Below are positions 15,488 through 23,699 of a stretch of DNA of 64,000 bases, piece after piece; within the stretch, counting starts at the first letter, position 1, and every line of letters starts with the position of its first letter. The stretch is taken from NCBI RefSeq assembly GCF_002208115.1, contig NZ_CP020946.1, positions 124,001-188,000 on the forward strand, written 5' to 3'. The stretch is from Bdellovibrio bacteriovorus. GTDB lineage: Bacteria; Bdellovibrionota; Bdellovibrionia; Bdellovibrionales; Bdellovibrionaceae. Made by a program: the position numbers and the translations under genes. The notes beneath the pieces were generated by a model. The model searched no databases, was not told the DNA's origin, and saw nothing but the letters and a program-made list of their open reading frames with translations.

Positions 15488-16534
15488 ATGTCACAGATTT
15501 ACGGTTCCATTCTCGAAGCTATCGGAAACACCCCGATGGTGCGTTTGAACAACGTCACCAAAGGTTCCAAACACCAGTTTTTCGCCAAAGTTGAGTACTT
15601 CAACCCGGGTGGAAGCATCAAAGACCGCGTTGCGGTGGCGATGATTGAAGAAGCGGAAAAGCGCGGGGACTTAAAACCCGGCGGCACTATTGTGGAAGCC
15701 ACTTCCGGAAACACCGGTGTGGGTCTGGCTTTGGCAGCGGCGGTGAAGGGTTATAAGTGCATTTTCGTGATGCCAGAAAAGATGAGTGACGAAAAACGCG
15801 CGATCTTGCGTGCCTACGGCGCGAAAGTGGTTATCACACCGATGGTGATGCCGGAAGATCCGATGAGCCATTACTCTGTATCAAAAAAGATCGCCGATGA
15901 AACTCCGGGCGCGTTCCTGGTGAACCAATTCCACAATCCTGACAACCCTGAGCGTCACTATCGCACCACAGGTCCAGAAATCTGGAAGCAGATGGATGGA
16001 AAAGTCGACATGATCGTGGGTGGCGCAGGCACCGGCGGAACTTTGTCCGGTATCGCTCGCTACATGAAAGAGATGAATCCGCAGGTGAAGGCCATCTGTA
16101 CGGATCCAATCGGCAGTATTTTGTATGATTTGTTCTATCATAAAAAAATCGTGGATCCTCCAGGCTCTTATAAAGTTGAAGGTGTTGGTGAGGACATGCT
16201 TCCTGACAACGTCCATCTGGACATCTATGACGGCTTTGTTCGTGTTTCTGATCCAGAAGCTTTCGCGATGACCCGTCGTTTGGTGGCTGAAGAAGGTCTC
16301 TTGGTCGGTCCATCCAGCGCTTTGGCCTTGGTAGGAGCGATGAAAGCGGCGGAAAAACTGGAAAAACCTTCCAACATCGTGGTGATTTTCCCGGATAGCG
16401 GTCGCGCTTATCTGAGCAAAGCCTTCAACGACAAATGGATGGTTGAAAACGAATTCCTGACTGATGCTGACATGAAAAACGCCTTCAATCGCGTGGTTTC
16501 TGCAGAAGAAGCCCTGGCTGACCTTAAAAAATAA
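15488..16534 (+). CDS. cbs: Cystathionine beta-synthase (PLP enzyme, no CBS domain)
   Basis: A 348-residue cytoplasmic PLP enzyme of fold type II. The PLP lysine sits in NPGGSIKDRV, the substrate loop is EATSGNTGVGLA, and the cofactor phosphate is held by GAGTGGTLSG. Segments such as GYKCIFVMPEKMSDEKR and VEGVGEDMLPD are closer to cystathionine beta-synthase than to cysteine synthase CysK, and the neighbouring gene completes the pathway, so condensation of serine with homocysteine is the favoured reaction. The regulatory CBS-domain pair found in eukaryotic enzymes is absent. Cysteine synthase activity cannot be excluded. Confidence 0.85.
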   Translation: MSQIYGSILEAIGNTPMVRLNNVTKGSKHQFFAKVEYFNPGGSIKDRVAVAMIEEAEKRGDLKPGGTIVEATSGNTGVGLALAAAVKGYKCIFVMPEKMSDEKRAILRAYGAKVVITPMVMPEDPMSHYSVSKKIADETPGAFLVNQFHNPDNPERHYRTTGPEIWKQMDGKVDMIVGGAGTGGTLSGIARYMKEMNPQVKAICTDPIGSILYDLFYHKKIVDPPGSYKVEGVGEDMLPDNVHLDIYDGFVRVSDPEAFAMTRRLVAEEGLLVGPSSALALVGAMKAAEKLEKPSNIVVIFPDSGRAYLSKAFNDKWMVENEFLTDADMKNAFNRVVSAEEALADLKK

Positions 16535-16557
16535 TAGAGCAGGTGAATGAGAAAAAA

Positions 16558-17712
16558 ATGAACGACAATCTTGGTTTTTCCACTCGTGCGATTCATGCTG
16601 GCCAAGCTCCGGATCCTTCTACCGGCGCCATCATGACGCCGGTTTATTTGACCTCGACTTACGTACAAGAATCTCCGGGTGTTCACAAAGGCTGGGAATA
16701 TTCCCGCACGCACAATCCCACTCGTCACGCCTATGAAAGCTGCATGGCAAGTCTTGAGGGAGGCAAACATGGTTTTGCGTTTTCTTCCGGTTGCGCGGCG
16801 ACGACAACTGTTTTGCACCTTCTCAAAGGCGGCGATCATGTGATTGCCATGGATGACATGTACGGCGGCACTTTCCGTCTGTTTGACAAAATCCTTAAGC
16901 ACGATGGCATGGAGTTTTCTTTCGTTGATCTGACGAAGGTTGAAAACTTTGAAAAAGCCGTAAAACCAAACACCAAGCTGGTGTGGTTGGAAACTCCGAC
17001 CAATCCGACTTTGAAGCTGGTTGATATCAAAAAGATCGCAGCCATCGCCAAAGCCAAAGGCATTCTGGTTGCAGTTGATAACACGTTCATGAGCCCCTAC
17101 TTCCAAAGACCTTTGGAGCTGGGTGCGGATATCGTGGTTCATTCTGCGACAAAATACATCGGCGGCCACAGTGACACTGTCGGTGGTATGGTCGTTGTAT
17201 CCCGTGCGGATCTGGCAGAAAGAATGGCGTTCTTAAGCAACGGTATCGGGGCGACTCAAGGGGCGTTTGATTCCTTTATGTTCCTGCGAAGTTTGAAAAC
17301 TTTGCCACTTCGTATGAAAGCCCATCAGGAAAATGCCATGGCGATTGCGAAGTTCTTGGAAGGACATCCAAAAGTGGACAAAGTCATCTATCCGGGTCTG
17401 GAAAGCCATCCTCAGCATGCTTTGGCGAAAGAACAAATGCATGGTTTCGGTGGGATGATCACTTTCTACATTAAAGGGGGCCTGGATTCGGCTCGTAAGT
17501 TCCTGGAAAACGTGAATGTCTTTTCATTGGCCGAGAGTTTGGGAGGGGTAGAGTCCCTGATCGAACATCCGGCGATTATGACGCATGCCTCCGTTCCGCC
17601 TGAAAACCGCAAGGCTTTGGGGATCGACGACACTCTGATCCGCCTTTCTGTGGGCGTAGAGGATCTGAACGACCTGATTGCCGACCTTAAAACTGCTTTT
17701 GATAAGGCTTAA
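16558..17712 (+). CDS. Cystathionine gamma-lyase / gamma-synthase family PLP enzyme
   Basis: About 384 residues; a GTG five codons upstream (16543) is also possible because AGGTGA is 11 bases from the ATG. It belongs to the Cys/Met metabolism PLP family: ETPTNPTLKLVDI, VDNTFMSPYFQRPL and the PLP-binding lysine in HSATKYIGGHSDTVGG are all present, as is GGVESLIEHPAIMTHAS. Placed directly after cystathionine beta-synthase, the most likely reaction is cleavage of cystathionine to cysteine (reverse transsulfuration). Gamma-synthase activity cannot be ruled out from sequence. Confidence 0.88.
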   Translation: MNDNLGFSTRAIHAGQAPDPSTGAIMTPVYLTSTYVQESPGVHKGWEYSRTHNPTRHAYESCMASLEGGKHGFAFSSGCAATTTVLHLLKGGDHVIAMDDMYGGTFRLFDKILKHDGMEFSFVDLTKVENFEKAVKPNTKLVWLETPTNPTLKLVDIKKIAAIAKAKGILVAVDNTFMSPYFQRPLELGADIVVHSATKYIGGHSDTVGGMVVVSRADLAERMAFLSNGIGATQGAFDSFMFLRSLKTLPLRMKAHQENAMAIAKFLEGHPKVDKVIYPGLESHPQHALAKEQMHGFGGMITFYIKGGLDSARKFLENVNVFSLAESLGGVESLIEHPAIMTHASVPPENRKALGIDDTLIRLSVGVEDLNDLIADLKTAFDKA

Positions 17713-17715
17713 CTG

Positions 17716-17744
17716 TTGACATGCAGGGGGCCAATGGATAAACC
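17716..17744 (+). promoter_or_regulatory. Possible sigma-70-type promoter for tRNA-Phe
   Basis: A perfect -35 box TTGACA at 17716-17721 is followed after 17 bases by TAAACC, a weak -10 match, 31 bases before the tRNA. The -35 and spacing are good and the -10 is poor. Confidence 0.4.
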
Positions 17745-17774
17745 TTTGGTCTCTTTGAACGCATATGTTCCAGT

Positions 17775-17850
<76 letters not shown>

Positions 17851-17876
17851 TTTTTCTTCAAAAGTTCAAGGCAACT

Positions 17877-17902
17877 AAACCCGCTTAATCAGCGGGTTTT
17901 TT
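17877..17902 (+). terminator. Rho-independent terminator after tRNA-Phe
   Basis: AAACCCGC pairs with GCGGGTTT around a seven-base loop, followed by a T run, 26 bases after the tRNA. Confidence 0.92.
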
Positions 17903-17921
17903 CGTTTTTGATCCCTAAAAC

Positions 17922-17953
17922 GAAAAAAGACGGAGAATCCTCCGCCTTTTTTA
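17922..17953 (-). terminator. Terminator after the small Cys-rich protein gene
   Basis: AAGACGGAG and CTCCGCCTT pair with one mismatch around a short loop, with T on the minus-strand side, about 40 bases beyond the stop at 17992. Confidence 0.75.
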
Positions 17954-17991
17954 TTTTTCTATCTGGGTCAGTTTCCGACCCCATCCTACCG

Positions 17992-18273
17992 TTATTCGCA
18001 GGATTTATTTTTATCCAAGCAGTCAGTTACGCACTGACCAAACTGATCGTCAGAAGCCCCGTATTTGATAAGCAAATCGCAGTGATTGGCGCAGGTCATT
18101 TGTTCGCTGATGGAATAGGTAATTTCAGCAATGCATTTGTTGTATTCAGACTGACGGAATTCTTCAGTCACCTCAGGAATGCTCAGGATCAATTCGCAAT
18201 CTGCTTTCGTCACATTGGCAGCATAAGAAATTTGAGAGAATAAAATTGCAGAAACAAGAACTAGTGATTTCAT
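17992..18273 (-). CDS. Small secreted Cys-rich protein
   Basis: A 93-residue protein with a signal peptide (MKSLVLVSAILFSQISYA). The mature 75 residues hold seven Cys, including C-x3-C in TCANHC and C-x3-C in QCVTDC, so a disulphide-stabilised periplasmic or secreted fold is expected. The odd number leaves one free Cys or a partner bond. No known family is recognised. It is a single-gene unit with its own terminator. Confidence 0.75.
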   Translation of the reverse strand: MKSLVLVSAILFSQISYAANVTKADCELILSIPEVTEEFRQSEYNKCIAEITYSISEQMTCANHCDLLIKYGASDDQFGQCVTDCLDKNKSCE

Positions 18274-18398
18274 ATTAACCCTTCTATGGAATGTAGATAG
18301 GGGTGTTTACCACTCTCTCTATCAGGGTTAAATAGAGATGTGTTTTGTTGTAAATATACCCCTAAATTGCACTTGTGCAATCAAGGAGCGAGCAAGAA

Positions 18399-19025
18399 CT
18401 AAGTGAAATAAATCAGCAGACACAGGTACTGCAGGGCGGTTCCGCCCATCACGCAGACGTGCCATACGCCGTGGCCGTGTTTGATGCGTTCGTCATTCAG
18501 GAAAAAGAACATGCCGATGCCATAACTGATGAAGCCTGCGATGATCATCGCAAAACCCATCGGGGGAATCGCATCCATCAGATATTTGATAAACGGGAAG
18601 ATGGTCACGGCCATGGTGGAATACAAAAGCAGCGAAGGCAGACGGTTCTTCGGATTTAGAAGTTCCCAGAAAATCCCCACCACCGCCAAAGACCAGACGA
18701 TTCCCAGAATCACCCAACCCAAAGTTCCACGCAATGCCAGCAGGGCATACGGAGTATAACCTCCGGCGATCTTCAGATAGATGCCGATATAGTCCAGACG
18801 ACGATACAGATTTTTTCGTTCTCCGCGGGTGCCGTGATAGATGGTGGAAATACAGTAAAGACCGACAGTACAGACCGCATAGACACCGAAGCTGAAGATT
18901 TTCCAAGTGTCATGCTTTGTGGCTGCAAGTCCCAGCAGCAGAGCGCACCCGATCAGTGCCAGTAACGCTCCGATGGCGTGGGTGACGACGTTGAGCCTTT
19001 CTCCATGTTCGATCTTTTGAATCAT
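18399..19025 (-). CDS. Haemolysin III / PAQR-family membrane protein
   Basis: A 208-residue inner-membrane protein with about seven hydrophobic helices. Conserved PAQR/HlyIII residues are visible: NVVTHAIG near the N-terminus, STIYHGTRG in the second helix, DYIGIYLKIAGGYTPY, and the C-terminal GHGVWHVCVMGG. These His and Asp residues form a zinc site in the family. Despite the name, bacterial members are not proven toxins and may act as lipid hydrolases. It appears monocistronic. Confidence 0.9.
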   Translation of the reverse strand: MIQKIEHGERLNVVTHAIGALLALIGCALLLGLAATKHDTWKIFSFGVYAVCTVGLYCISTIYHGTRGERKNLYRRLDYIGIYLKIAGGYTPYALLALRGTLGWVILGIVWSLAVVGIFWELLNPKNRLPSLLLYSTMAVTIFPFIKYLMDAIPPMGFAMIIAGFISYGIGMFFFLNDERIKHGHGVWHVCVMGGTALQYLCLLIYFT

Positions 19026-19126
19026 TCCCTAAAACCTGCTGAATATAACCTGTTCCGTATGGGTCCAGCTTACCATCATTGGTGTGTCCAGAATGAATAA
19101 AAAATTTTATCAGTCCAGTAAATTGA

Positions 19127-19705
19127 TCACTTTTTAGAAACGAACAGATGATCGCGCAGATAAAAACGCAGAGGCCATTTTGCCGCTTCACCGGCATAGT
19201 CGACACCCACACGTGCCGTTGGGATAATTTGTTCTTTTGAAACTTTGAAATCATCGTCTGTCACATAAAGATCAGAACTATTTTTCCACAGCTTGAGCCC
19301 GTCATGCTTTCGGGTGATGTCGTAGTACTTGCAAAGCTTGCCCGGACCGTTGGTTTTTAGGTCTTTTTTTCGCAGATTTTCCTGTGCTGGCAGTGGTTCC
19401 ACCGCACGAATCAAAACTGCTTCGGGATGTTCATGGGTGCGGGTCACGAAGTTCAGGCAAAAATACATTCCATAAATCATATACACATAAGAATGCCCGC
19501 CATTCAGATACATGGATTTGGTGCGTTTGGTGCGACGGTCTTCAAAGGTATGACAGGCGGGATCCTCAATGCCTAGATAGGCTTCGGTTTCAATGATGCG
19601 GGCTTGTTGGATTCCACAGTCAGTGCGGATATTCAGAACTTTTCCCAGAAGAGACTGAGCCACCAGGGTCGTGTCTTCAAGGTAAAATTCCTGCGGCAGT
19701 ATCAT
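19127..19705 (-). CDS. mpg: 3-methyladenine DNA glycosylase (AAG/MPG type)
   Basis: A 192-residue base-excision repair enzyme that removes alkylated purines from DNA. Recognised from ARIIETEAYLGIEDPACHTF, in which the first Glu is the catalytic residue of the family, from SYVYMIYGMYFCLNFVT, from AVLIRAVEPL and from TNGPGKLCKYYDI. Its ATG overlaps the pgeF stop codon (ATGA at 19702-19705), so it is translated together with pgeF. It is the last gene of a minus-strand run that continues from rseP and tsaB through rluD. Confidence 0.93.
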   Translation of the reverse strand: MILPQEFYLEDTTLVAQSLLGKVLNIRTDCGIQQARIIETEAYLGIEDPACHTFEDRRTKRTKSMYLNGGHSYVYMIYGMYFCLNFVTRTHEHPEAVLIRAVEPLPAQENLRKKDLKTNGPGKLCKYYDITRKHDGLKLWKNSSDLYVTDDDFKVSKEQIIPTARVGVDYAGEAAKWPLRFYLRDHLFVSKK

Positions 19706-20409
19706 GTGCGGCAGATGAAGCTGATCTGGCGCCCGGATTTTTCCTTGTCCCGGCGGTAAGAGTGAAATTCGCTGTTGGTGACCGTGTCGATATGCAGATC
19801 AAACAAGCGCTCTAGAACGATTCCCTCTTGTTCAAGCTGAGTGCGCACGACAAGATTCAGATCCACCAGGGACTTTCCATCAGTAAGATTTTCGAAATAC
19901 TGAGCGCGTTCCGCCGGGCTTAAAGGTCCCAGACTGGATAGAATCTGATCGCGCACGTCGTTTCCGACCTCAAAACTGTTTTTCTGAATGTGCGGTCCGA
20001 TGATCACGTTCAGCTCTGAAGCAGTTGCACCTTCAGAGATAAGTTTCTGTATGGTCTTGGGGATAATTCTGTTGGCAACTCCGCGCCAGCCGGCGTGGAC
20101 ACCAGAAATCAATTCCGTCCCGTGATGATAGAAAAGCACCGGCACACAGTCGGCGGTGATCACACACAAAGCCAAATTCTTGCTGCGAGAAAATTGCGCA
20201 TCCCCCAGGACTTGATAGTCCAAAGAACTGTCTTTGCTTTCGACAACGGCATCGCTGTGAATTTGTTTTAGGCGGACAAAATCAAACTGAGGATAGGCGG
20301 ATTTTAAGTCCGCCAGCGGAGCCGCAGCGCCGCCGAAGAAGGCCGTGATATGCGGGGTTTTGAGTTCATATCCAAGCGGGGTTTTTTCCAAATTCACAGC
20401 AAACCCCAT
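19702..20409 (-). CDS. pgeF: Purine-nucleoside phosphorylase / peptidoglycan editing factor (YfiH/LACC1 family)
   Basis: A 235-residue protein of the multicopper-oxidase-like YfiH family. The metal-binding residues lie in KQIHSDAVV, VITADCVPVLFYH and GVHAGWRGVANRII. Family members phosphorolyse or deaminate purine nucleosides, and E. coli YfiH also edits misincorporated cell-wall precursors. It overlaps rluD by 16 bases and mpg by four. The rluD-yfiH pairing is common in bacteria. Confidence 0.92.
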   Translation of the reverse strand: MGFAVNLEKTPLGYELKTPHITAFFGGAAAPLADLKSAYPQFDFVRLKQIHSDAVVESKDSSLDYQVLGDAQFSRSKNLALCVITADCVPVLFYHHGTELISGVHAGWRGVANRIIPKTIQKLISEGATASELNVIIGPHIQKNSFEVGNDVRDQILSSLGPLSPAERAQYFENLTDGKSLVDLNLVVRTQLEQEGIVLERLFDLHIDTVTNSEFHSYRRDKEKSGRQISFICRT

Positions 20410-21401
20410 TTTTTAATCAGCACCAGAACATCTTCTGGCCAGTCTTTTGTGAAGAACATGCGCTCTTTGGTGCGGGGATGAGTGAACCCCAGCTCTGCTG
20501 CGTGCAGCAGGAATCTTGGTAAAGTACGAAGGTCTTCCTGGGTCGCGCGGGCTTCGATGGATTTGATCTTGCGATCGGCTCCATACAAAGTGTCACCGGC
20601 AATCGGCAGACCGCTTTCAGACATGTGCACACGGATTTGGTGTGTACGTCCGGTTTCAAGCTTTAGTTTCAGATAGCTCATGCCGCTTTTTCTTTGCAGC
20701 ACTTCAAAGTGGGTGACCGCCCACTTGCCCAGGCCCGGATCATCATTCGGATCAGTCAGGGGCTTGCGGTCATCCCCCAGTACAGACGCATAACGTTTGC
20801 GATCCACCGGGTGGCGGGCCAGGAAACTACGAACACTGCCGGACAAAGTACGCGCGGTTCCCAAACAGACGGCATAATAAATTCTATGTGTGCTGCGCTC
20901 TTTGAACTGTGAAGTCAGGGATTCATGGGCTTTGTCGTTTTTGGCAATAACGATGATGCCGCTGGTTTCTTTGTCCAGGCGGTGCACGATGCCGGGACGT
21001 TCTTCGCCAAACTTCATGGAAAGATCATCCGTATGATGGATCAAAGCATTCACCAAAGTGTCATGCGCATGTCCCGCCGCCGGGTGAACAACAAGGCCGG
21101 CGGGTTTGTTGATCACAATCAGATCTTCATCTTCAAACAGCACATCCAGTTTCAGATCAAAGGGCTGAAGTTCGGATGGTTCAGGTTCGGGCAGTTGAAT
21201 TTCAATCAAGTCGTTTTCTTTGATGGCGACAGAGGCTTTGGTGGGTTTCCCGTTTAACAGAACCGCGTTGCTTTCAAGCAGATGGCTTGCGCGGGAGCGG
21301 GTGCCGATTTCAGGAATAAGGGCCATCGCTTTATCCAGGCGAAGTCCACTCATCTCTGCTGTGGCAGTGACCGAAATAGTCGTGTTGTTCTTATTTTCCA
21401 A
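20394..21401 (-). CDS. rluD: 23S rRNA pseudouridine synthase (RluD family)
   Basis: A 335-residue enzyme that converts specific uridines of 23S rRNA to pseudouridine. It has an N-terminal S4 RNA-binding domain (RLDKAMALIPEIGTRSRASHLL) and the catalytic motif HRLDKETSGIIVIAKND with the active-site Asp. GRTHQIRVHM is also conserved. The longest frame begins at a TTG that overlaps the previous gene by 11 bases; an ATG 16 codons later (21353) is an alternative start, and neither has a strong ribosome site. Confidence 0.93.
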   Translation of the reverse strand: MENKNNTTISVTATAEMSGLRLDKAMALIPEIGTRSRASHLLESNAVLLNGKPTKASVAIKENDLIEIQLPEPEPSELQPFDLKLDVLFEDEDLIVINKPAGLVVHPAAGHAHDTLVNALIHHTDDLSMKFGEERPGIVHRLDKETSGIIVIAKNDKAHESLTSQFKERSTHRIYYAVCLGTARTLSGSVRSFLARHPVDRKRYASVLGDDRKPLTDPNDDPGLGKWAVTHFEVLQRKSGMSYLKLKLETGRTHQIRVHMSESGLPIAGDTLYGADRKIKSIEARATQEDLRTLPRFLLHAAELGFTHPRTKERMFFTKDWPEDVLVLIKKWGLL

Positions 21402-22017
21402 GTTTGTTTTTAAAGTGTGTCATGTATGAGTCGGCGACCTTTTTTTCGTCCAGACCCAAAGCTTTGGCAATTTGCACCACATAACCACGAACGAAAACCA
21501 CAACCGGCAGATTGCCCGGATCCATGTTTTCAATGGCTGTGACATAGTAGGAATTGATTTTGGTGATCTCACTCATGCGTTGAGTGGTGATCTTTTTGTA
21601 CTCGCGAACCTTTTTAAGGAAAGCGCCATCCCAGTCGGTGCGGGCCGCGATTTCTTTTTCGAAGGTTTCATCCTTTTGATAAGCCGCTGCTGGTTTTTCA
21701 ACTTTGGTTTCAGGGAAAACCTGTTTGCTGGCTTCCAGGATGGATTCATAAGTCAGATCGTTCAAAGAAGAACGGCCGGACAAAAGTCTTTGATCATAGA
21801 TGTTGCGAAGGATCTTGTTACCAAGAACCTGATAGGCCTCTTCGATCACAACCAGAAGCTCGCGAGCTTCCTGTTCAGAGAAAATAGTGTAGATCGCCGG
21901 ATTGTCCCCGGAATAAGTCGAGCGAGCGCGCTCATAGGCCGTCGTCACCTCATGTTGAGGAGCGTTGGCTGTGAGTTCCAGGACTTCGTAATAGTTGTAT
22001 CTAGACGTCGCTTGCAT
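21391..22017 (-). CDS. J-domain-like and HTH (RodZ-type) protein
   Basis: About 208 residues from ATG 22017; longer frames would run into the upstream ATPase gene. The N-terminal 70 residues (NYYEVLELTANAPQHEVTTAYERAR, EEAYQVLGNKILRNIYDQRL) resemble a J domain in layout but lack a clear HPD. The C-terminal 80 residues (DGAFLKKVREYKKITTQRMSEITKI, VVFVRGYVVQIAKALGLD) match the HTH_25 helix-turn-helix of RodZ-type proteins. It follows the MinD-like ATPase by eight bases and overlaps rluD by 11. A role in polarity or cell organisation with the ATPase is inference. Confidence 0.8.
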   Translation of the reverse strand: MQATSRYNYYEVLELTANAPQHEVTTAYERARSTYSGDNPAIYTIFSEQEARELLVVIEEAYQVLGNKILRNIYDQRLLSGRSSLNDLTYESILEASKQVFPETKVEKPAAAYQKDETFEKEIAARTDWDGAFLKKVREYKKITTQRMSEITKINSYYVTAIENMDPGNLPVVVFVRGYVVQIAKALGLDEKKVADSYMTHFKNKLGK

Positions 22018-22025
22018 CGTAGCTA

Positions 22026-22979
22026 TTATACTACGGCGCGAAGCTCCTCTGGAGCAATAAGTTGTTTGCAGGTTGCCAAAAATTGTCCTGCAAGGGGAGT
22101 GAAGGGTTGGGCGACAAGCACGTGTTCTCTCACACGCACGGACTGCCACACCGCATTGTCATAGTCGATCGCGCCGATGTAATCAATACCAAGGTCGTAG
22201 TACTTGTTACAGACACTTTTCATCGAGTGACCCAAGTCATCGTTGGCCTGATTGCGGGATGTATTCACCAACAAACGAACTGGTGTTGAGGAAAGAGCCT
22301 CAAAGAAGTCATAGTGAATGCCGGTTTCCTCTTTCAGATAAGAACGGAAAGAGAACGGCTTGCTCAAAGTTCTTTGGCGGTGATTGCGCAAAGTGGAAAT
22401 CATGTTGCCGTAAGCATCCGGCGTGGAATTTTCACGCAGGGAATAGCACATGAAAGATTCAATAAAACGATAGGTCTTTTCAATGCTGGTTGGTTCCGGA
22501 GTCGTGATCAGGAACTTTTCATCAGCCACTTTGAACAGCTCCAGGTGAGCTTCCAAAGCGCCAGCGCCCAGGTCCACGATCACATAATCCGCGCGCAGGT
22601 TTTTCAACTGCGGGATCAGGCTTTGAATCTGGTTTTGGGAAAAATCAGTCGGTGTCCAGGCATCCCAGAAGCCCTGAACATAGGAAAGATGCGGATACGG
22701 AGTCGGGATCACCAGCTCTTGCAGGGTCTTAGCACCTTCAAAATAGTGACGGATGTTCATGTGAGAAGGATTCAAACCCAGCACCGTGTGGATGTTGGAA
22801 CCGGAAAGATCCAGATCGACGATCACAACCGAGTGGCCCAGCTTGGAAAGAGTCATGCCCAGGGAAGAGGATACAAACGTTTTACCCACGCCACCTTTAC
22901 CGGAAGCGACCACCCATAGTTTGGTGTCATGATCTTTGTTTGCGTGAGTCGGTTTGAATTCCAATACAGCCTTATCCAT
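22026..22979 (-). CDS. MinD/FlhG-like ParA-family ATPase
   Basis: A 317-residue cytoplasmic P-loop ATPase with the deviant Walker A ASGKGGVGKTFVSSSLG near residues 26-42, the switch segment VVIVDLDLSGSNIHTVLG, and YVIVDLGAGALEAHLELF. These identify the MinD/ParA/FlhG superfamily, whose members place proteins or chromosomes at particular sites in the cell. There is no flagellar gene nearby, so FlhG identity is not supported by context. GAGGAT precedes the ATG. The HTH/J-like protein downstream is a likely functional partner. Confidence 0.88.
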   Translation of the reverse strand: MDKAVLEFKPTHANKDHDTKLWVVASGKGGVGKTFVSSSLGMTLSKLGHSVVIVDLDLSGSNIHTVLGLNPSHMNIRHYFEGAKTLQELVIPTPYPHLSYVQGFWDAWTPTDFSQNQIQSLIPQLKNLRADYVIVDLGAGALEAHLELFKVADEKFLITTPEPTSIEKTYRFIESFMCYSLRENSTPDAYGNMISTLRNHRQRTLSKPFSFRSYLKEETGIHYDFFEALSSTPVRLLVNTSRNQANDDLGHSMKSVCNKYYDLGIDYIGAIDYDNAVWQSVRVREHVLVAQPFTPLAGQFLATCKQLIAPEELRAVV

Positions 22980-22994
22980 GGTTGCATCCTCTTG

Positions 22995-23699
22995 CTATTT
23001 CAATGGTGAGATAAGAATCCCTTTTTTTGTCTCTTCGGCTTCAGATGCGCGAATATAAAGAGGAACAAACGATTTCCAGTCCAAAGTTTGACCTTTTTTT
23101 GCACGGGCTTCCGCCATCAGACCCAGCGTTGTCGCCAGCGGATAGTCCGGCAGGCCGGAATCGCGGTGCATTTTTTTCGCAAGCTCTTCAGGGAAGTATT
23201 CATGATAGGCCTCCCACCCGTCACCCACGACCAGGACGTCCTGACTGATGTGTTGGGAAAGTTCGCGAACGGGAATGGCCGCTGGACCTTTCAGATATTT
23301 CGGTTCTTCACCGGACATATCAAAAAGACCTGTGTACACCATGTTTTTATAGGCATTGATGATGGCCAGAACCGGCTTATCCGATCCGCGCGCGCGTTCA
23401 GCCAAAAGTATCAGCGAGTCAATAGTGACCAGGGGCTTGTTGAAGCTGTAGGAAAAAGTCTTTCCCGCATTGGCGGCAACCCGGATGCCGGTGAAACTGC
23501 CCGGGCCCTGGCCCACGGCAAAGACGTCGATGTCTTCCAATTTCAATCCGGCTTTAAGCAGACAGTTTTCAGTGAAGGGACTGATGATTTCGCTATGGGT
23601 TTTTTGCCGCAAAGTGGTTTCCTCGGCGACGATATTTCCATCCACGATGATGGCAACACCGCCGACGGCGGTGCTGGTTTCCATAGCTAATACTTTCAT
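22995..23699 (-). CDS. tsaB: tRNA threonylcarbamoyladenosine biosynthesis protein TsaB
   Basis: A 234-residue ASKHA-fold protein needed with TsaC, TsaD and TsaE to make t6A37 in ANN-decoding tRNAs. It begins MKVLAMETSTAVGGVAI and contains the family signature VGQGPGSFTGIRVAA. Its ATG overlaps the rseP stop (ATGA), showing translational coupling. Length is normal. Confidence 0.95.
   Translation of the reverse strand: MKVLAMETSTAVGGVAIIVDGNIVAEETTLRQKTHSEIISPFTENCLLKAGLKLEDIDVFAVGQGPGSFTGIRVAANAGKTFSYSFNKPLVTIDSLILLAERARGSDKPVLAIINAYKNMVYTGLFDMSGEEPKYLKGPAAIPVRELSQHISQDVLVVGDGWEAYHEYFPEELAKKMHRDSGLPDYPLATTLGLMAEARAKKGQTLDWKSFVPLYIRASEAEETKKGILISPLK

Noticed and set aside
21393-22149. Longer N-terminal version of the J-like/HTH protein starting at 22149
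   Set aside because: It would overlap the end of the MinD-like ATPase by over 120 bases with a Cys/Arg-rich segment unlike the rest; ATG 22017 fits the eight-base gap.
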